This document shows positions 27,057 through 38,240 of a stretch of DNA of 64,000 nucleotides, piece by piece. The stretch spans positions 4,526,001 to 4,590,000 of the forward strand of contig NZ_CP043318.1 of assembly GCF_001984825.2 (NCBI RefSeq). Direction: 5' to 3'. The position numbers and the translations under genes were made by a program. Origin of the DNA: Enterobacter chengduensis (GTDB lineage Bacteria > Pseudomonadota > Gammaproteobacteria > Enterobacterales > Enterobacteriaceae). The notes beneath the pieces were generated by a model. The model saw nothing but the letters and a program-made list of their open reading frames with translations, did no database searches and was not told the origin of the DNA. Position 1 is the first letter of the stretch. Each line of letters opens with the position of its first letter.

Positions 27057-28177
27057 GGCATATGCTCCAGCTTCAGGTATTCCTCGCTCTGCATCTCCTG
27101 CAGGCGCGACAGGCAGCGCTGGAACTCAAACTTCAGCCGTTCGCCCTGGTAAATCTCGTATAAAGGCACTTCCGCACTCACCACCAGCTTGACGTGGCGC
27201 TCGTAGAACTCATCTACCAGCGCAATGAAGCGGCGGGCCTCGCTTTCCATCAGCTTCGTCATCACCGGCACGTCCAGCACCATCACGGTGTGGAACAGAC
27301 GCGACAGCGCGATGTAGTCGTGCTGGCTGCGGGCATCCACGCAGAGCGTCGTAAAGGAGACCGCCAGCGTTTGGTTTTCAACGCCGAGCGTCGGCAGCGG
27401 GCGATGGTTAATCTCGAGCTCCGGGGCGCGCTCGCGTTTTGCCCCCGCCAGCGCCAGCCACAGTTTATCCATCTCGCGGGTGGTCTCTGCATTTAACGGC
27501 GAGAGCCACAGGTGCGCCTGGGTCAGCGTGCGCAGGCGATAATCGACGCCGGCATCAACGTTCATGATGTCACAATGCTGCTTGATGGCGTCGATGGCAG
27601 GCAGGAAGCGTGCCCGCTGCAGGCCATTGCGGTACAGCTCATCCGGCGGAATATTCGACGTGGCCACCAGCGCGATCCCGCGGGCAAATAGCGCCTTCAT
27701 CAGGCCACCTAACAGCATGGCGTCGGTGATGTCAGACACAAAAAACTCATCAAAGCAGAGCACGTCCGTTTCCGCCTTGAACCTGTCGGCCACAATCTCC
27801 AGCGGATCGGTTTGCCCCTGCAGCGCGGTCAGCTCTTCATGCACCCGCAGCATAAAGCGGTGGAAGTGCAAACGCTGCTTACGTGCGCCAGGCAGGCTCT
27901 GGTAGAACATGTCCATCAGCCAGGTTTTTCCGCGACCGACCCCGCCCCACATATATAAACCGCGCGCAGGCGCGTGAACCACTGGCGCTTTTTTACCGAG
28001 CAACCGCCCAAATGCCGCCTTTAGCCCGCCGTTCTGTTCGGCTTCCGCGGGTTTGGCCGTGAGCTCCTGATAAATCATCTCCAGACGGTTTACCGCCTCA
28101 CGTTGAACGTCATCAGGCTGATGAGTGCCCTCGTTAAGGGCCAGTTGATATCGCGATGCAGGGGACAGGTTTTGCAT
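27053..28177 (-). CDS. zapE: ZapE, AFG1-like ATPase that acts on the Z-ring
   Basis: ZapE (YhcM) is a cytoplasmic ATPase of the AFG1/LACE1 family. In E. coli it binds FtsZ and lowers polymer stability during constriction, mainly at high temperature or low oxygen. The 374-residue protein (E. coli 375) has Walker A GGVGRGKT near 71-78 and Walker B VLCFDEFFV near 140. The C-terminus ends in EEYLKLEHMP. It diverges from zapG, so two Z-ring or envelope factors share one control region. Its stop codon lies inside a tandem repeat. Confidence 0.96.
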   Translation of the reverse strand: MQNLSPASRYQLALNEGTHQPDDVQREAVNRLEMIYQELTAKPAEAEQNGGLKAAFGRLLGKKAPVVHAPARGLYMWGGVGRGKTWLMDMFYQSLPGARKQRLHFHRFMLRVHEELTALQGQTDPLEIVADRFKAETDVLCFDEFFVSDITDAMLLGGLMKALFARGIALVATSNIPPDELYRNGLQRARFLPAIDAIKQHCDIMNVDAGVDYRLRTLTQAHLWLSPLNAETTREMDKLWLALAGAKRERAPELEINHRPLPTLGVENQTLAVSFTTLCVDARSQHDYIALSRLFHTVMVLDVPVMTKLMESEARRFIALVDEFYERHVKLVVSAEVPLYEIYQGERLKFEFQRCLSRLQEMQSEEYLKLEHMP

Positions 28178-28366
28178 AATCTTATTGTTATTCCTTCAAT
28201 TAACGCACACCAGCGGACGTGACTGATGAAAAAAAGGCCGTTCTACACTACGCGATGATACGTCAGGATTCCACTTCTGCAGAAATAGCGGTTATAGTGG
28301 CATTATCAGGCACAGGCAGGAGCCGAGCCAACACCCTACGGAACAACAAGACAACGGGAGAAGTTC

Positions 28367-28765
28367 ATGACCTGGGAATATGCGCTAATCGGTTTAGTCG
28401 TCGGCATCGTCATCGGTGCTGTGGCCATGCGTTTCGGTAATCGCAAATTGCGTCAGCAGCAGTCACTGCAGTACGAACTGGAAAAGAACAAAGCCGAGCT
28501 GGAAGAGTATCGTGAAGAGCTGGTCAGCCACTTTGCCCGTAGCGCCGAGCTGCTGGACAACATGGCGACCGACTATCGTCAGCTCTATCAACATATGGCA
28601 AAAAGCTCCAGCAGCCTGCTGCCGGAAATGACCGCGGAAACCAACCCGTTCCGCAACCGTCTGGCGGATTCTGAAGCCGGTAACGATCAGGCACCCGTTC
28701 AGATGCCTCGCGACTATTCCGATGGCGCGTCCGGCCTGCTGCGCGGTGGTGCAAAACGCGATTAA
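28367..28765 (+). CDS. zapG: ZapG (YhcB), inner-membrane division and envelope factor
   Basis: The 132-residue protein has one N-terminal membrane helix (about 4-22, YALIGLVVGIVIGAVAM). A long cytoplasmic coiled coil follows (about 28-85, rich in Gln, Glu and Leu), then a disordered tail. That is the DUF1043 layout of E. coli YhcB, which links peptidoglycan synthesis, LPS levels and cell division. ATG 28367 follows a GGGAGAAGTTC spacer. It diverges from zapE and is followed by its own terminator before degQ. Confidence 0.95.
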   Translation: MTWEYALIGLVVGIVIGAVAMRFGNRKLRQQQSLQYELEKNKAELEEYREELVSHFARSAELLDNMATDYRQLYQHMAKSSSSLLPEMTAETNPFRNRLADSEAGNDQAPVQMPRDYSDGASGLLRGGAKRD

Positions 28766-28787
28766 CCGCACAACCTGAATTTATTTT

Positions 28788-28810
28788 ACGGGCGCAGCGG
28801 TTGCGCCCGT
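28788..28810 (+). terminator. zapG terminator
   Basis: A nine-base-pair stem ACGGGCGCA/TGCGCCCGT with a five-base loop is followed by CCTTTCTT, 22 bases after the zapG stop. Confidence 0.75.
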
Positions 28811-28936
28811 CCTTTCTTGATGACCCCAGCTATCATTTAGTTAAACACCTCATTGTTCAGCGGTTTAAAATTCAATAACATCAACGTGTTTTTGGGGCCG
28901 TTTTTCCTTTATTCCAGGTTACGAGAGTCAACATCG

Positions 28937-30304
28937 ATGAAGAAAAAAAACCAGCTGTTGAGCGCTATTGCGTTAAGTGTCGGGTTATCTCTCTCGGCGT
29001 CCGTCCCTGTCTTCGCCGCCATTCCCACCCAGGTGCCTGGCCAGGCGGCCATTCCAAGCCTCGCGCCAATGCTGGAAAAAGTGTTGCCTGCGGTCGTCAG
29101 CGTTCAGGTTGAGGGCACCGCGGTACAAAGCCAACGCGTCCCCGAAGAACTGAAAAAATATTTTGGCGATGAGTCGCCCGACCAGCAGGCCCAGCCGTTT
29201 GAAGGCCTGGGTTCTGGCGTCATTATTGATGCGGCGAAAGGCTATATCCTGACCAACAATCACGTCATCAGCCAGGCCGATAAAATCAGCGTCCAGCTGA
29301 ACGATGGCCGCGAATTTGATGCCAAACTGATCGGCGGCGATGACCAGAGCGACATCGCGCTGCTGCAGGTGCAAAACCCGAGCAACCTGACCCAGATTGC
29401 CATCGCGGATTCAGACAAACTGCGCGTCGGTGATTTTGCCGTCGCCGTGGGTAACCCCTTTGGCTTAGGGCAAACCGCCACCTCCGGCATCGTCTCCGCG
29501 CAGGGCCGCAGCGGCCTCAATCTGGAAGGGCTGGAAAACTTCATCCAGACCGATGCCTCAATCAACCGCGGGAACTCCGGCGGGGCGTTGCTTAACCTTA
29601 ACGGCGAGCTGATTGGGATTAACACGGCGATTCTGGCCCCGGGCGGCGGCAGTATCGGGATCGGCTTTGCTATCCCCAGCAATATGGCCAAAACGCTGGC
29701 GCAGCAGCTGATCCAGTTTGGTGAAATCAAGCGCGGGCTGCTGGGTATTAAAGGTATGGAGATGAGCGCGGATATCGCAAAGGCGTTCAACATCAACGTA
29801 CAGCGCGGGGCGTTTGTCAGTGAAGTATTGCCTAACTCCGGCTCGGCAAAAGCGGGGATCAAATCGGGCGACGTGATCGTCAGCCTCAACGACAAACCGC
29901 TGAGCAGCTTTGCAGAACTGCGTTCGCGGATTGCCACAACCGAACCCGGTGCCAAAGTGAAGCTGGGGCTGATCCGTGACGGCAAGCCGCTGGACGTTGA
30001 AGTGACGCTGGATAAGAGCACCTCCTCCTCTGCCAGCGCGGAGCTTATCGCCCCGGCGCTGCAGGGGGCGACGCTGAGCGATGGGCAGCTGAAAGACGGG
30101 ACGAAAGGCATTAGCATCGACACCGTCGAAAAGAGCAGCCCTGCGGCCCAGGCCGGATTGCATCAGGATGACGTGATCGTCGGCGTAAACCGCAACCGCG
30201 TGCAGTCTATTGCCGAACTGCGCAAGGTGCTGGAGAGTAAACCGGCGGTGATTGCCCTGCAGGTCATGCGTGGCAATGAATCTATCTATATTCTGTTGCG
30301 CTAA
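28937..30304 (+). CDS. degQ: DegQ, periplasmic HtrA-family serine protease
   Basis: DegQ is a periplasmic protease and chaperone of the HtrA family, active on unfolded proteins and suited to mildly acidic conditions. The 455 residues equal E. coli DegQ. A signal peptide (1 to about 27, ending VFA) precedes a trypsin-like domain with His in NNHV, Asp in QSDIALLQV and Ser in RGNSGGAL. Two PDZ domains follow (about 255-345 and 365-455). The true start is MKKKNQ at 28937; the open frame from 28853 has no signal-peptide sense. degS follows after 91 bases and a hairpin. Confidence 0.97.
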   Translation: MKKKNQLLSAIALSVGLSLSASVPVFAAIPTQVPGQAAIPSLAPMLEKVLPAVVSVQVEGTAVQSQRVPEELKKYFGDESPDQQAQPFEGLGSGVIIDAAKGYILTNNHVISQADKISVQLNDGREFDAKLIGGDDQSDIALLQVQNPSNLTQIAIADSDKLRVGDFAVAVGNPFGLGQTATSGIVSAQGRSGLNLEGLENFIQTDASINRGNSGGALLNLNGELIGINTAILAPGGGSIGIGFAIPSNMAKTLAQQLIQFGEIKRGLLGIKGMEMSADIAKAFNINVQRGAFVSEVLPNSGSAKAGIKSGDVIVSLNDKPLSSFAELRSRIATTEPGAKVKLGLIRDGKPLDVEVTLDKSTSSSASAELIAPALQGATLSDGQLKDGTKGISIDTVEKSSPAAQAGLHQDDVIVGVNRNRVQSIAELRKVLESKPAVIALQVMRGNESIYILLR

Positions 30305-30315
30305 GCATTTGCGAC

Positions 30316-30345
30316 CCGGACATCACCGCTGCGTGTGATGTCCGG
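30316..30345 (+). terminator. degQ terminator-like hairpin
   Basis: An 11-bp stem CCGGACATCAC/GTGATGTCCGG with an eight-base loop lies 12 bases after the degQ stop. It lacks a T run, so read-through into degS is possible. Confidence 0.65.
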
Positions 30346-30395
30346 ATAACTCATGTTATGCTGCAAATCGTTCCTTTTTTAACGACACGCGCATC

Positions 30396-31463
30396 ATGCT
30401 TTTAAAGCTCTTACGTTCTATTGTCATCGGTTTGATCGTCGCTGGCCTGCTGCTGCTGGCGCTGCCGTCTTTACGTCAGTTTAATAAACTGTCGGCTCCC
30501 CAGTTTGATAGCACGGATGAAACGCCGGCCACCTATAACCAGGCCGTCCGTCGAGCCGCGCCTGCCGTGGTTAACGTCTATAACCGTGGCCTGAATACCT
30601 CCGCCCATAACCAGCTGGAGATCCGCACCCTCGGCTCCGGCGTGATCATGGACGAGCGCGGCTACATCATTACCAACAAGCACGTGATCAACGACGCCGA
30701 CCAGATCATCGTCGCCCTGCAGGATGGCCGCGTCTTTGAGGCGTTACTCGTTGGCTCTGACAGCCTGACCGACCTGGCCGTCCTGAAAATTAATGCCACG
30801 GGCGGTTTGCCGGTCATCCCGATCAACCGTAAACGTACCCCGCATATAGGCGACGTCGTCCTGGCGATTGGTAACCCTTACAACCTGGGTCAGACCATTA
30901 CCCAGGGGATTATCAGCGCGACCGGTCGTATCGGTTTGAACCCCTCCGGGCGGCAGAACTTCCTGCAAACCGATGCCTCCATCAACCACGGTAACTCCGG
31001 GGGGGCGCTGGTCAACTCGCTGGGCGAGCTGATGGGCATTAACACCCTCTCGTTCGATAAGAGTAACGACGGCGAGACGCCGGAAGGGATCGGCTTTGCC
31101 ATTCCGTTCCAGCTGGCAACCAAAATTATGGACAAGCTGATCCGCGACGGACGCGTGATCCGCGGCTATATCGGTATCGGCGGACGCGAAATCGCACCGA
31201 TGCATACCCAGGGCGGCGGTATCGATCAGATCCAGGGCATCGTGGTTAACGAGGTCGCACCGGGGGGGCCAGCGGCCAACGCGGGGATTCAGGTCAATGA
31301 CGTTATTGTGTCGGTCAACGGCACGCCGGCGGTCTCTGCGCTGGAGACAATGGATCAGGTGGCAGAAATTCGCCCTGGCTCTATCATCCCGGTTGAAGTC
31401 ATGCGCAACGATAAGAAACTGACGCTGCAGGTCACCATTCAGGAATACCCTGCAACGAACTGA
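30396..31463 (+). CDS. degS: DegS, membrane-anchored protease that triggers the sigma-E response
   Basis: DegS senses exposed outer-membrane protein C-termini through its PDZ domain and makes the first cut in RseA, releasing sigma-E. The 355 residues equal E. coli DegS. One uncleaved N-terminal anchor (about 5-27) is followed by the protease domain with His in NKHV, Asp in LTDLAVLKI and Ser in HGNSGGAL, and one PDZ domain (about 255-355). It ends before a strong terminator shared with the convergent mdh. Confidence 0.97.
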   Translation: MLLKLLRSIVIGLIVAGLLLLALPSLRQFNKLSAPQFDSTDETPATYNQAVRRAAPAVVNVYNRGLNTSAHNQLEIRTLGSGVIMDERGYIITNKHVINDADQIIVALQDGRVFEALLVGSDSLTDLAVLKINATGGLPVIPINRKRTPHIGDVVLAIGNPYNLGQTITQGIISATGRIGLNPSGRQNFLQTDASINHGNSGGALVNSLGELMGINTLSFDKSNDGETPEGIGFAIPFQLATKIMDKLIRDGRVIRGYIGIGGREIAPMHTQGGGIDQIQGIVVNEVAPGGPAANAGIQVNDVIVSVNGTPAVSALETMDQVAEIRPGSIIPVEVMRNDKKLTLQVTIQEYPATN

Positions 31464-31470
31464 CAGGCAT

Positions 31471-31501
31471 AAAAAAACGGAGCGATAAGCTCCGTTTTTT
31501 T
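31471..31501. terminator. Bidirectional terminator between degS and mdh
   Basis: The stem ACGGAGC/GCTCCGT is flanked by A7 and T7 tracts that pair as well, giving 13 bp (31471-31483 with 31489-31501). Each gene reads into a T run. Confidence 0.93.
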
Positions 31502-31519
31502 GCCGGGAGACGGTGCGTT

Positions 31520-32791
<1,272 letters not shown>

Positions 32792-32830
32792 TTTGCATAA
32801 AAATTCATCCACATGCATAATAATGTTGTT
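32792..32830. promoter_or_regulatory. Pair of ARG boxes (ArgR operator)
   Basis: Two 18-base boxes, TTTGCATAAAAATTCATC (32792-32809) and ATGCATAATAATGTTGTT (32813-32830), resemble TNTGAATWWWWATTCANW. They are three bases apart, the standard spacing for one ArgR hexamer. They lie just upstream of argR, as in E. coli, and imply autorepression. Confidence 0.85.
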
Positions 32831-32852
32831 TCTATCGTCATATTCCGGGTGA

Positions 32853-33326
<474 letters not shown>

Positions 33327-33701
33327 GCCCCTCTCCCCGTAGCGCCGCTGCGGGGATCGTTCTGCTTCCGCTGCGTTTCCCCCGCTTTTCTACTGCCCTT
33401 CACTTTGACAAATAGTGCTTTTTACCACCCATTAATATTCATCTGGTGAATGCTAAATCAAAAAATCGCACAAAAAATCAAAAGCTGATATCCATATGAT
33501 TTAATTAGATTTACCCATCGATAATGTTCAAAAAACACCCAATATTATGCAATTTGGTTATAAAAAACAGTGCAGTTAACACGTAATAACAATAGAAACC
33601 ATTAGTCTGGTATTAATTTTTACCGTTATTAGTGTATACTTGATTTTGTGATGAGGGTCACGAAACAAGACCCCACTAAAAAATTCGACGAGGTAAAAAT
33701 C
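33327..33701. promoter_or_regulatory. Gap between argR and yhcN with yhcN promoter
   Basis: The stretch is AT-rich with no gene. TATACT at 33635-33640 is a good -10 element about 60 bases before the yhcN ATG; the -35 region is weak, as in stress-induced genes. The SD of yhcN is GACGAGG (33687-33693). No argR terminator with a T run is obvious. Confidence 0.5.
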
Positions 33702-33965
33702 ATGAAAATCAAAACGACTGTAGCGGCGCTGAGCGTCCTGTCCGTCCTGTCCTTCGGCGCTTTCGCCGCTGACTCAATCAATGCTGATCAGGCGCAATCC
33801 CGTGAAGCTATCGGTACGGTTTCTGTCGGTGCGGTGGGTACATCGCCAATGGACATGCATGAGATGCTGAACAAAAAAGCGGAAGAACAGGGTGCGTCAT
33901 CTTATCGCATCATTGAAGCACGTTCGGGTGACCACTGGCACGCCACCGCTGAGCTGTACAAATAA
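33702..33965 (+). CDS. yhcN: YhcN, periplasmic stress peptide (DUF1471)
   Basis: The 87-residue protein closely matches E. coli YhcN. It has a cleavable signal peptide (1 to about 22, ending FAA) and one DUF1471 (BhsA/YdgH-like) domain ending in SGDHWHATAELYK. E. coli YhcN is linked to acid and peroxide stress and to biofilm behaviour; the mechanism is unknown. ATG 33702 is chosen because it starts the signal peptide and has an AGG-type SD. A paralogue follows 111 bases on. Confidence 0.93.
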   Translation: MKIKTTVAALSVLSVLSFGAFAADSINADQAQSREAIGTVSVGAVGTSPMDMHEMLNKKAEEQGASSYRIIEARSGDHWHATAELYK

Positions 33966-34076
33966 GTTTTAGTAATAACTGAAAACGCACATTACCACTC
34001 AACGGCACCAGGCATAAAAATAGCGGTACAACCCTTCTCGCCGTTGAGTCAAAAACCCTATTCAGGAGTAAAGACT

Positions 34077-34343
34077 ATGAAAACTAAATTGATTATCGCA
34101 ACCCTCGGTCTGGCTTCCGTTCTCTCTTTCGGTGCGAGCGCAGCCGTACAGCAGGTAAATGCCGATCAGGCACAAAATCTGCAGCGTATGGGCAGCGTCT
34201 CCGTCACTTCAGTCACCGGCTCACCGATGGATATCCGTCAGGAACTTGCCGCCAAAGCTGAAAAAGCAGGCGCCAGCAGCTACCGCGTCACCGAGCTGAA
34301 TCAGGGCGACCACTGGCATGCCACGGCAGAACTGTATAAATAA
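34077..34343 (+). CDS. YhcN paralogue (DUF1471), tandem copy
   Basis: This 88-residue protein is a second DUF1471 protein next to yhcN. It has its own signal peptide (MKTKLIIATLGLASVLSFGA, cleaved near ASAA) and a C-terminus QGDHWHATAELYK like that of YhcN. The two share the NADQAQ, SPMD and DHWHATAELYK blocks but differ across the middle, so the duplication is not recent. It has a strong SD (CAGGAGT) at ATG 34077. K-12 has a single yhcN here. A terminator follows that also faces yhcO. Confidence 0.9.
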   Translation: MKTKLIIATLGLASVLSFGASAAVQQVNADQAQNLQRMGSVSVTSVTGSPMDIRQELAAKAEKAGASSYRVTELNQGDHWHATAELYK

Positions 34344-34371
34344 ACCCTCGTCGTATCTCATCATACGACTT

Positions 34372-34403
34372 GCCCCTGGCCTCATGGTCAGGGGCTTTTT
34401 TTC
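34372..34403. terminator. Terminator after the yhcN pair
   Basis: A ten-base-pair stem with one G-T pair (34372-34381 with 34386-34395) and a TCAT loop is followed by eight T residues on the plus strand. yhcO converges on it. Confidence 0.9.
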
Positions 34404-34405
34404 AT

Positions 34406-34678
34406 TCAATGCCGCGCGTTAAAGCGCAGCTGTCCTTCCAGCTCTTCTTCCGCTTCATCGAACAGCAATATCAGCGCGCCAAAGCGTCTGCGCAGCTTAT
34501 CGGGCAAATGGATGAACTCAATTTCCAGCGGTAGCGGCAGCTGACTGCCGGTGACCACGTCCCACAGCGTATCCAGATTCGTCACGCTTTCCCGTTCAAG
34601 CTCAAACACCCGAATAAATTCACGGTAGAAGTCTTCCTGACCGTCAATCTCGTCAAAATCAAACGTATAGATTTTCAT
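34406..34678 (-). CDS. yhcO: YhcO, barstar-family protein
   Basis: The 90-residue acidic protein is a barstar-like protein, the fold of the barnase inhibitor. It begins [21 protein letters not shown] and matches E. coli YhcO in length. No barnase-like RNase gene is near, so the partner, if any, is unknown. It converges with the yhcN pair. An aldehyde dehydrogenase gene lies upstream, where K-12 has aaeB. Confidence 0.93.
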   Translation of the reverse strand: MKIYTFDFDEIDGQEDFYREFIRVFELERESVTNLDTLWDVVTGSQLPLPLEIEFIHLPDKLRRRFGALILLFDEAEEELEGQLRFNARH

Positions 34679-34723
34679 TGCCAGCGACCCTGTCCAGGCG
34701 AGCGGCAGATGCCGCCCTGTTTA

Positions 34724-36178
34724 TTATAATCCCCCGATATGCAGGGTTTTCACTTCCAGATACTCTTCCAGCCCCAGCACGGAGCCCTCGCGTCCAAGGC
34801 CTGACTCTTTTACGCCGCCAAAGGGTCCCAGTTCCGTGGAAACGGCGCACTCGTTAATGCCGATCATCCCGCTCTCGATGGCCTGCGAAACGCGGAAGAC
34901 CCGTGAGAGATTCTGGGTATAGAAGTAAGTCGCCAGCCCGTAGGGCGTGTTGTTGGCGCGCTGGATGACTTCATCTTCAGAGGTAAAGCGGAAACACGCC
35001 GCAACCGGGCCAAACGTCTCTTCTTCAGCCAGCTTCATGCCCTCATGGCAGTCGCCCAGCACGGTTGGCATCCAGAAGTTCCCGCCAAGCGGATGGGGCT
35101 TACCGCCTGCCAGCACGGTTGCGCCTCGGGCGACGGCGTCGTCGACATGCTCCCGCACCTTGTCGACCGCAGAAGATTCAATTAGCGGCCCGACGACGAC
35201 GCCGTCCTCAAGACCATTCCCCACCTTCAGCGCCTTCACGGCATCGGCTAGTTTATTCACAAACTTGTCGTAGACGGTTTCCTGAATATAAAAACGGTTC
35301 ACGCTGACGCAGACCTGACCGGCATTGCGGAACTTGTTGGCAATCGCCCCCTTAACCGCCGCGTCGATGTCCGCATCCTCAAAAACGATATACGGTGCAT
35401 TCCCTCCTAGCTCCATCGAGACTTTCTTCATGGTTTCGGCGGCGTTGCGCACCAGCGTTTTGCCGACGGAGGTTGAACCGGTAAAGGAGATTTTACGCAC
35501 GTCCCGGCTGGCCATGATAGCATCGCTTATTTCATGCGTATTCCCGGCCACGGCGTTGAGAACGCCGTCTGGGACGCCGGCCTGTTTCGCCAGCGTAAGC
35601 AGCGCAAAGGCGCTGAGCGGCGTGTTATTGGCCGGTTTGATCACCCCGGTACACCCTGCCGCCAGCGCCGGGCCTAACTTGCGGGTGAGCATGGCCATCG
35701 GGAAGTTCCACGGCGTAATCGCCGCGACCACGCCAACAGGTTCACGGGTTACCAGAATGCGCGAGCCGGGTTTGATTGGCGGAATAATTTCACCGTTCGC
35801 GCGCTTGGCCTCTTCGGCAAACCACTGGATAAAGCTGGCGGCGTACTCCACCTCACCTTCCGCCTCCTTCAGCGGCTTGCCCTGTTCGGTGGTCATTAAC
35901 CGCCCGAGCCAGCTTTTATTCTCAATAATCAGTTCGTACCAGCGGTACAGAATGGCCGAGCGTTCTTTCGCGGTTTTGGCACGCCAGGCCGGGAAAGCCT
36001 GGGTGGCGGCAGCAATCGCCGCTTCGGTTTCTGCTTTTCCGGCTTTCGCGACGCGGGCGATGACTTCTCCGGTGGCCGGGTTAAGTACGTCAAACGTCGT
36101 GTCCAGCGTTTTCCAAATGCCGTTGACCAGATAACCGGTCTGAAAAAGGGTGCTGTCCTGAAGCGCCTGGGTCGTCAT
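34724..36178 (-). CDS. NAD(P)-dependent aldehyde dehydrogenase, succinate-semialdehyde dehydrogenase-like
   Basis: The 484-residue protein is a full aldehyde dehydrogenase of the GabD/Sad type. It has PWNFPMAMLTRKLGPALAAG near 156-175, the coenzyme loop GSTSVGK (234-240), general base Glu256 in MELGG, and nucleophile Cys290 in NAGQVCVSVNRF. Many GabD proteins have a second cysteine two residues on; here it is Ser. The true substrate cannot be read from sequence. ATG 36178 has GGGAGGA upstream. It sits between yhcO and aaeB, where K-12 has no gene, next to the aromatic-acid efflux operon, but the aaeB terminator separates them. Confidence 0.88.
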   Translation of the reverse strand: MTTQALQDSTLFQTGYLVNGIWKTLDTTFDVLNPATGEVIARVAKAGKAETEAAIAAATQAFPAWRAKTAKERSAILYRWYELIIENKSWLGRLMTTEQGKPLKEAEGEVEYAASFIQWFAEEAKRANGEIIPPIKPGSRILVTREPVGVVAAITPWNFPMAMLTRKLGPALAAGCTGVIKPANNTPLSAFALLTLAKQAGVPDGVLNAVAGNTHEISDAIMASRDVRKISFTGSTSVGKTLVRNAAETMKKVSMELGGNAPYIVFEDADIDAAVKGAIANKFRNAGQVCVSVNRFYIQETVYDKFVNKLADAVKALKVGNGLEDGVVVGPLIESSAVDKVREHVDDAVARGATVLAGGKPHPLGGNFWMPTVLGDCHEGMKLAEEETFGPVAACFRFTSEDEVIQRANNTPYGLATYFYTQNLSRVFRVSQAIESGMIGINECAVSTELGPFGGVKESGLGREGSVLGLEEYLEVKTLHIGGL

Positions 36179-36227
36179 GTGTCCTCCCTTTCTGAATGTA
36201 AGAACGTGCTGAAATAAGTATAGCCAC

Positions 36228-36260
36228 AAAAAAACCGACGCTTTTGGCGTCGGTTTTTTT
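36228..36260 (-). terminator. aaeXAB operon terminator
   Basis: A stem ACCGACGC/GCGTCGGT with a five-base loop is extended by pairing A and T tracts (36228-36241 with 36247-36260). It begins seven bases after the aaeB stop and ends leftward in T residues. Confidence 0.9.
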
Positions 36261-36267
36261 ACTTCAG

Positions 36268-38235
36268 TCAGTTATCCGTGAGGGCATTTTGATAGCGATG
36301 CAGCATCAGCGCCAGCCGTCCTACCGGCTCGGTTACCTGAAGCGGTGCGTCCCAGCGCTTAAGCTTTTCCTGATAGATATCGAGCTCTTCAAGCAGCTGC
36401 GTAAAATAACGACGCCGTTTGTCATCGCTGCTGGCGGATAGCACATGATCGGCGGTACGGCGTAACTGGCGGTGCCAGGCCGACAGATCGTCGTTGATCG
36501 GCACGGGCGCATTGCGCAGGCGCTGGTGCGCGATGATCATGGTTAACGCCAGGCGGAACTTCGCGATATCGCCCGGGAACTTGTTCAGCAGTAAAAACAG
36601 CTGCTGGTAGAGCGCGGGAAGGTGGTTCTCTTTACGGCGCGCGGTGTTGGTTGTCATCGACGACACGGCGGCCGACACAAACTGGTTCAACAGCACGCGG
36701 CCCGTTCTTGCCTGCGAATTATCGCGAACCAGCAGGATCACCATCATTGCCAGGAAACAGCCCACCAGCTGACCTAACGCGCTGTCGAGGAACTGGCTGA
36801 AATGGAAAGTCATCGGGTTATCCAGCACGATGATATTAATCGTACTCGCCAGCGCCCCCAGCGATCCCAGCCGCCGCTTTTGCACTTCAATGCCGATAAA
36901 GAACGCCATCACCGCCAGGCTAATACAGAGCAGCAGCATGCTCTGCTGGGTCGACGGGATGATGACCAGAAAATAGAGCGCGCCGATCGGCAGGGCGGCA
37001 ATGGTACCGTACAGAAAATCAATCGCGACCATGCGTGGGTTAGGCAGACGCATCGCCAGTGCGGTCACGACGGCAATCATCACCATCGCGCCGCTGCCGG
37101 ACGTCCAGCCCGTCCAGAGCCAGAACAGCGTGCCGAGCATACAGGCGAGCGTGGTACGCCAGAAGTTGACCATCGCGTGATGGCGCTCGGCGGATTCGGC
37201 CTTGATCACTACTTCTCCCTGAAGCACCTCTTCTTCCGCCGCGCTGATTTTGGCGTTACCGATCACGCCGCGTTTCAACAGCAGATAGCGCGTCGCGGCG
37301 CCGACCCAGGTGTAGATCGTCACCGGCGTATCGCGCTCCCCGGTCCAGGCAATCACCCGGCGCATGCGCTTGAGCTGCTTATGTACGTCCTGAACGGTTT
37401 CCACCGGCTCGGCAAACAGTTCGCGGAACGTATCGGTGACCGCTTCCGGCCGGGTGTTCTGAATCAGATAGGTTTCACATGCCTGGGTAATCAGCGTAAG
37501 AGAAACGGTGTTGAGGGCTTTCAGGCGGCGATTCGCGCGAGCCCAGCGTGACGACTCCATGTTCAGGTTGCTGCGCATCCCCTCCAGCGCCTGGGTGCGG
37601 CGAACCAGGCCGCTCCAGGCGTTATCCACCTCTTCGCTGTCGCCGTGCTTGATGCAGAGCTGCATCAGCTGGTACTGGGCGACAATCAGCGCGTCGAGCT
37701 CACGGTCGACTTCCTGCTTGATGGAGCGCGGGGAGAACAGCAGGTCAGCGACAATCGCACTGACAATACCAATCACAATTTCGCTGCAGCGTTCAACAGC
37801 AAACTGCGGGGCGAGCAGCGGTTCGGACTGAATGGTGATGATGATGATCAGCGCGGTATAGCCCGCCAGCCCCCAGGCGTAGGAGTTCTCCACCTTCACC
37901 AGAGACGAGATCCAGGTGCAGAAACCCGCCCAGATACAGCAGACCATCAGCATCAGCAGCGGGGTGCGGATCATCAGAATAATAATGGTGAGCGCCGCAA
38001 AACAGCCGATGAACGTCCCGATGATACGCAGCATGCCGCGATAGCGGATCGCACCCGAGTAGGGTTCCCCACCCGCGGCGAAGGCTGGCCCCGCCGCAAC
38101 AATGGCGGCCGTCAGCACCGCCCAGCGAGGGGTTTCAAGCTGGAAGTGGAAGCCGACAAACAGCGCCAGCACAATGGCACAGGCCAGCTTCACGGCGAAG
38201 CGAATGTGCTGGCTGGCGATGGAAAAGATGCCCAT
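36268..38235 (-). CDS. aaeB: AaeB, aromatic carboxylic acid efflux pump subunit
   Basis: AaeB is the inner-membrane FUSC-family component of a pump that exports p-hydroxybenzoate and related acids. The 655 residues equal E. coli length. Two groups of membrane helices (about 13-150 and 365-480) are separated and followed by cytoplasmic domains. It starts five bases after aaeA with no strong SD, so translation is probably coupled. It is last in aaeX-aaeA-aaeB. Confidence 0.96.
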   Translation of the reverse strand: MGIFSIASQHIRFAVKLACAIVLALFVGFHFQLETPRWAVLTAAIVAAGPAFAAGGEPYSGAIRYRGMLRIIGTFIGCFAALTIIILMIRTPLLMLMVCCIWAGFCTWISSLVKVENSYAWGLAGYTALIIIITIQSEPLLAPQFAVERCSEIVIGIVSAIVADLLFSPRSIKQEVDRELDALIVAQYQLMQLCIKHGDSEEVDNAWSGLVRRTQALEGMRSNLNMESSRWARANRRLKALNTVSLTLITQACETYLIQNTRPEAVTDTFRELFAEPVETVQDVHKQLKRMRRVIAWTGERDTPVTIYTWVGAATRYLLLKRGVIGNAKISAAEEEVLQGEVVIKAESAERHHAMVNFWRTTLACMLGTLFWLWTGWTSGSGAMVMIAVVTALAMRLPNPRMVAIDFLYGTIAALPIGALYFLVIIPSTQQSMLLLCISLAVMAFFIGIEVQKRRLGSLGALASTINIIVLDNPMTFHFSQFLDSALGQLVGCFLAMMVILLVRDNSQARTGRVLLNQFVSAAVSSMTTNTARRKENHLPALYQQLFLLLNKFPGDIAKFRLALTMIIAHQRLRNAPVPINDDLSAWHRQLRRTADHVLSASSDDKRRRYFTQLLEELDIYQEKLKRWDAPLQVTEPVGRLALMLHRYQNALTDN

Positions 38236-38240
38236 AGCGA

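Noticed and set aside
28937..31463. degQ-degS as a recent tandem duplication
   Set aside because: The pair is ancient and conserved across gamma-proteobacteria; the proteins differ in PDZ number and anchoring.
34406..34678. yhcO as the antitoxin of a barnase toxin pair
   Set aside because: No RNase toxin gene lies beside it; the neighbours are DUF1471 and aldehyde dehydrogenase genes.
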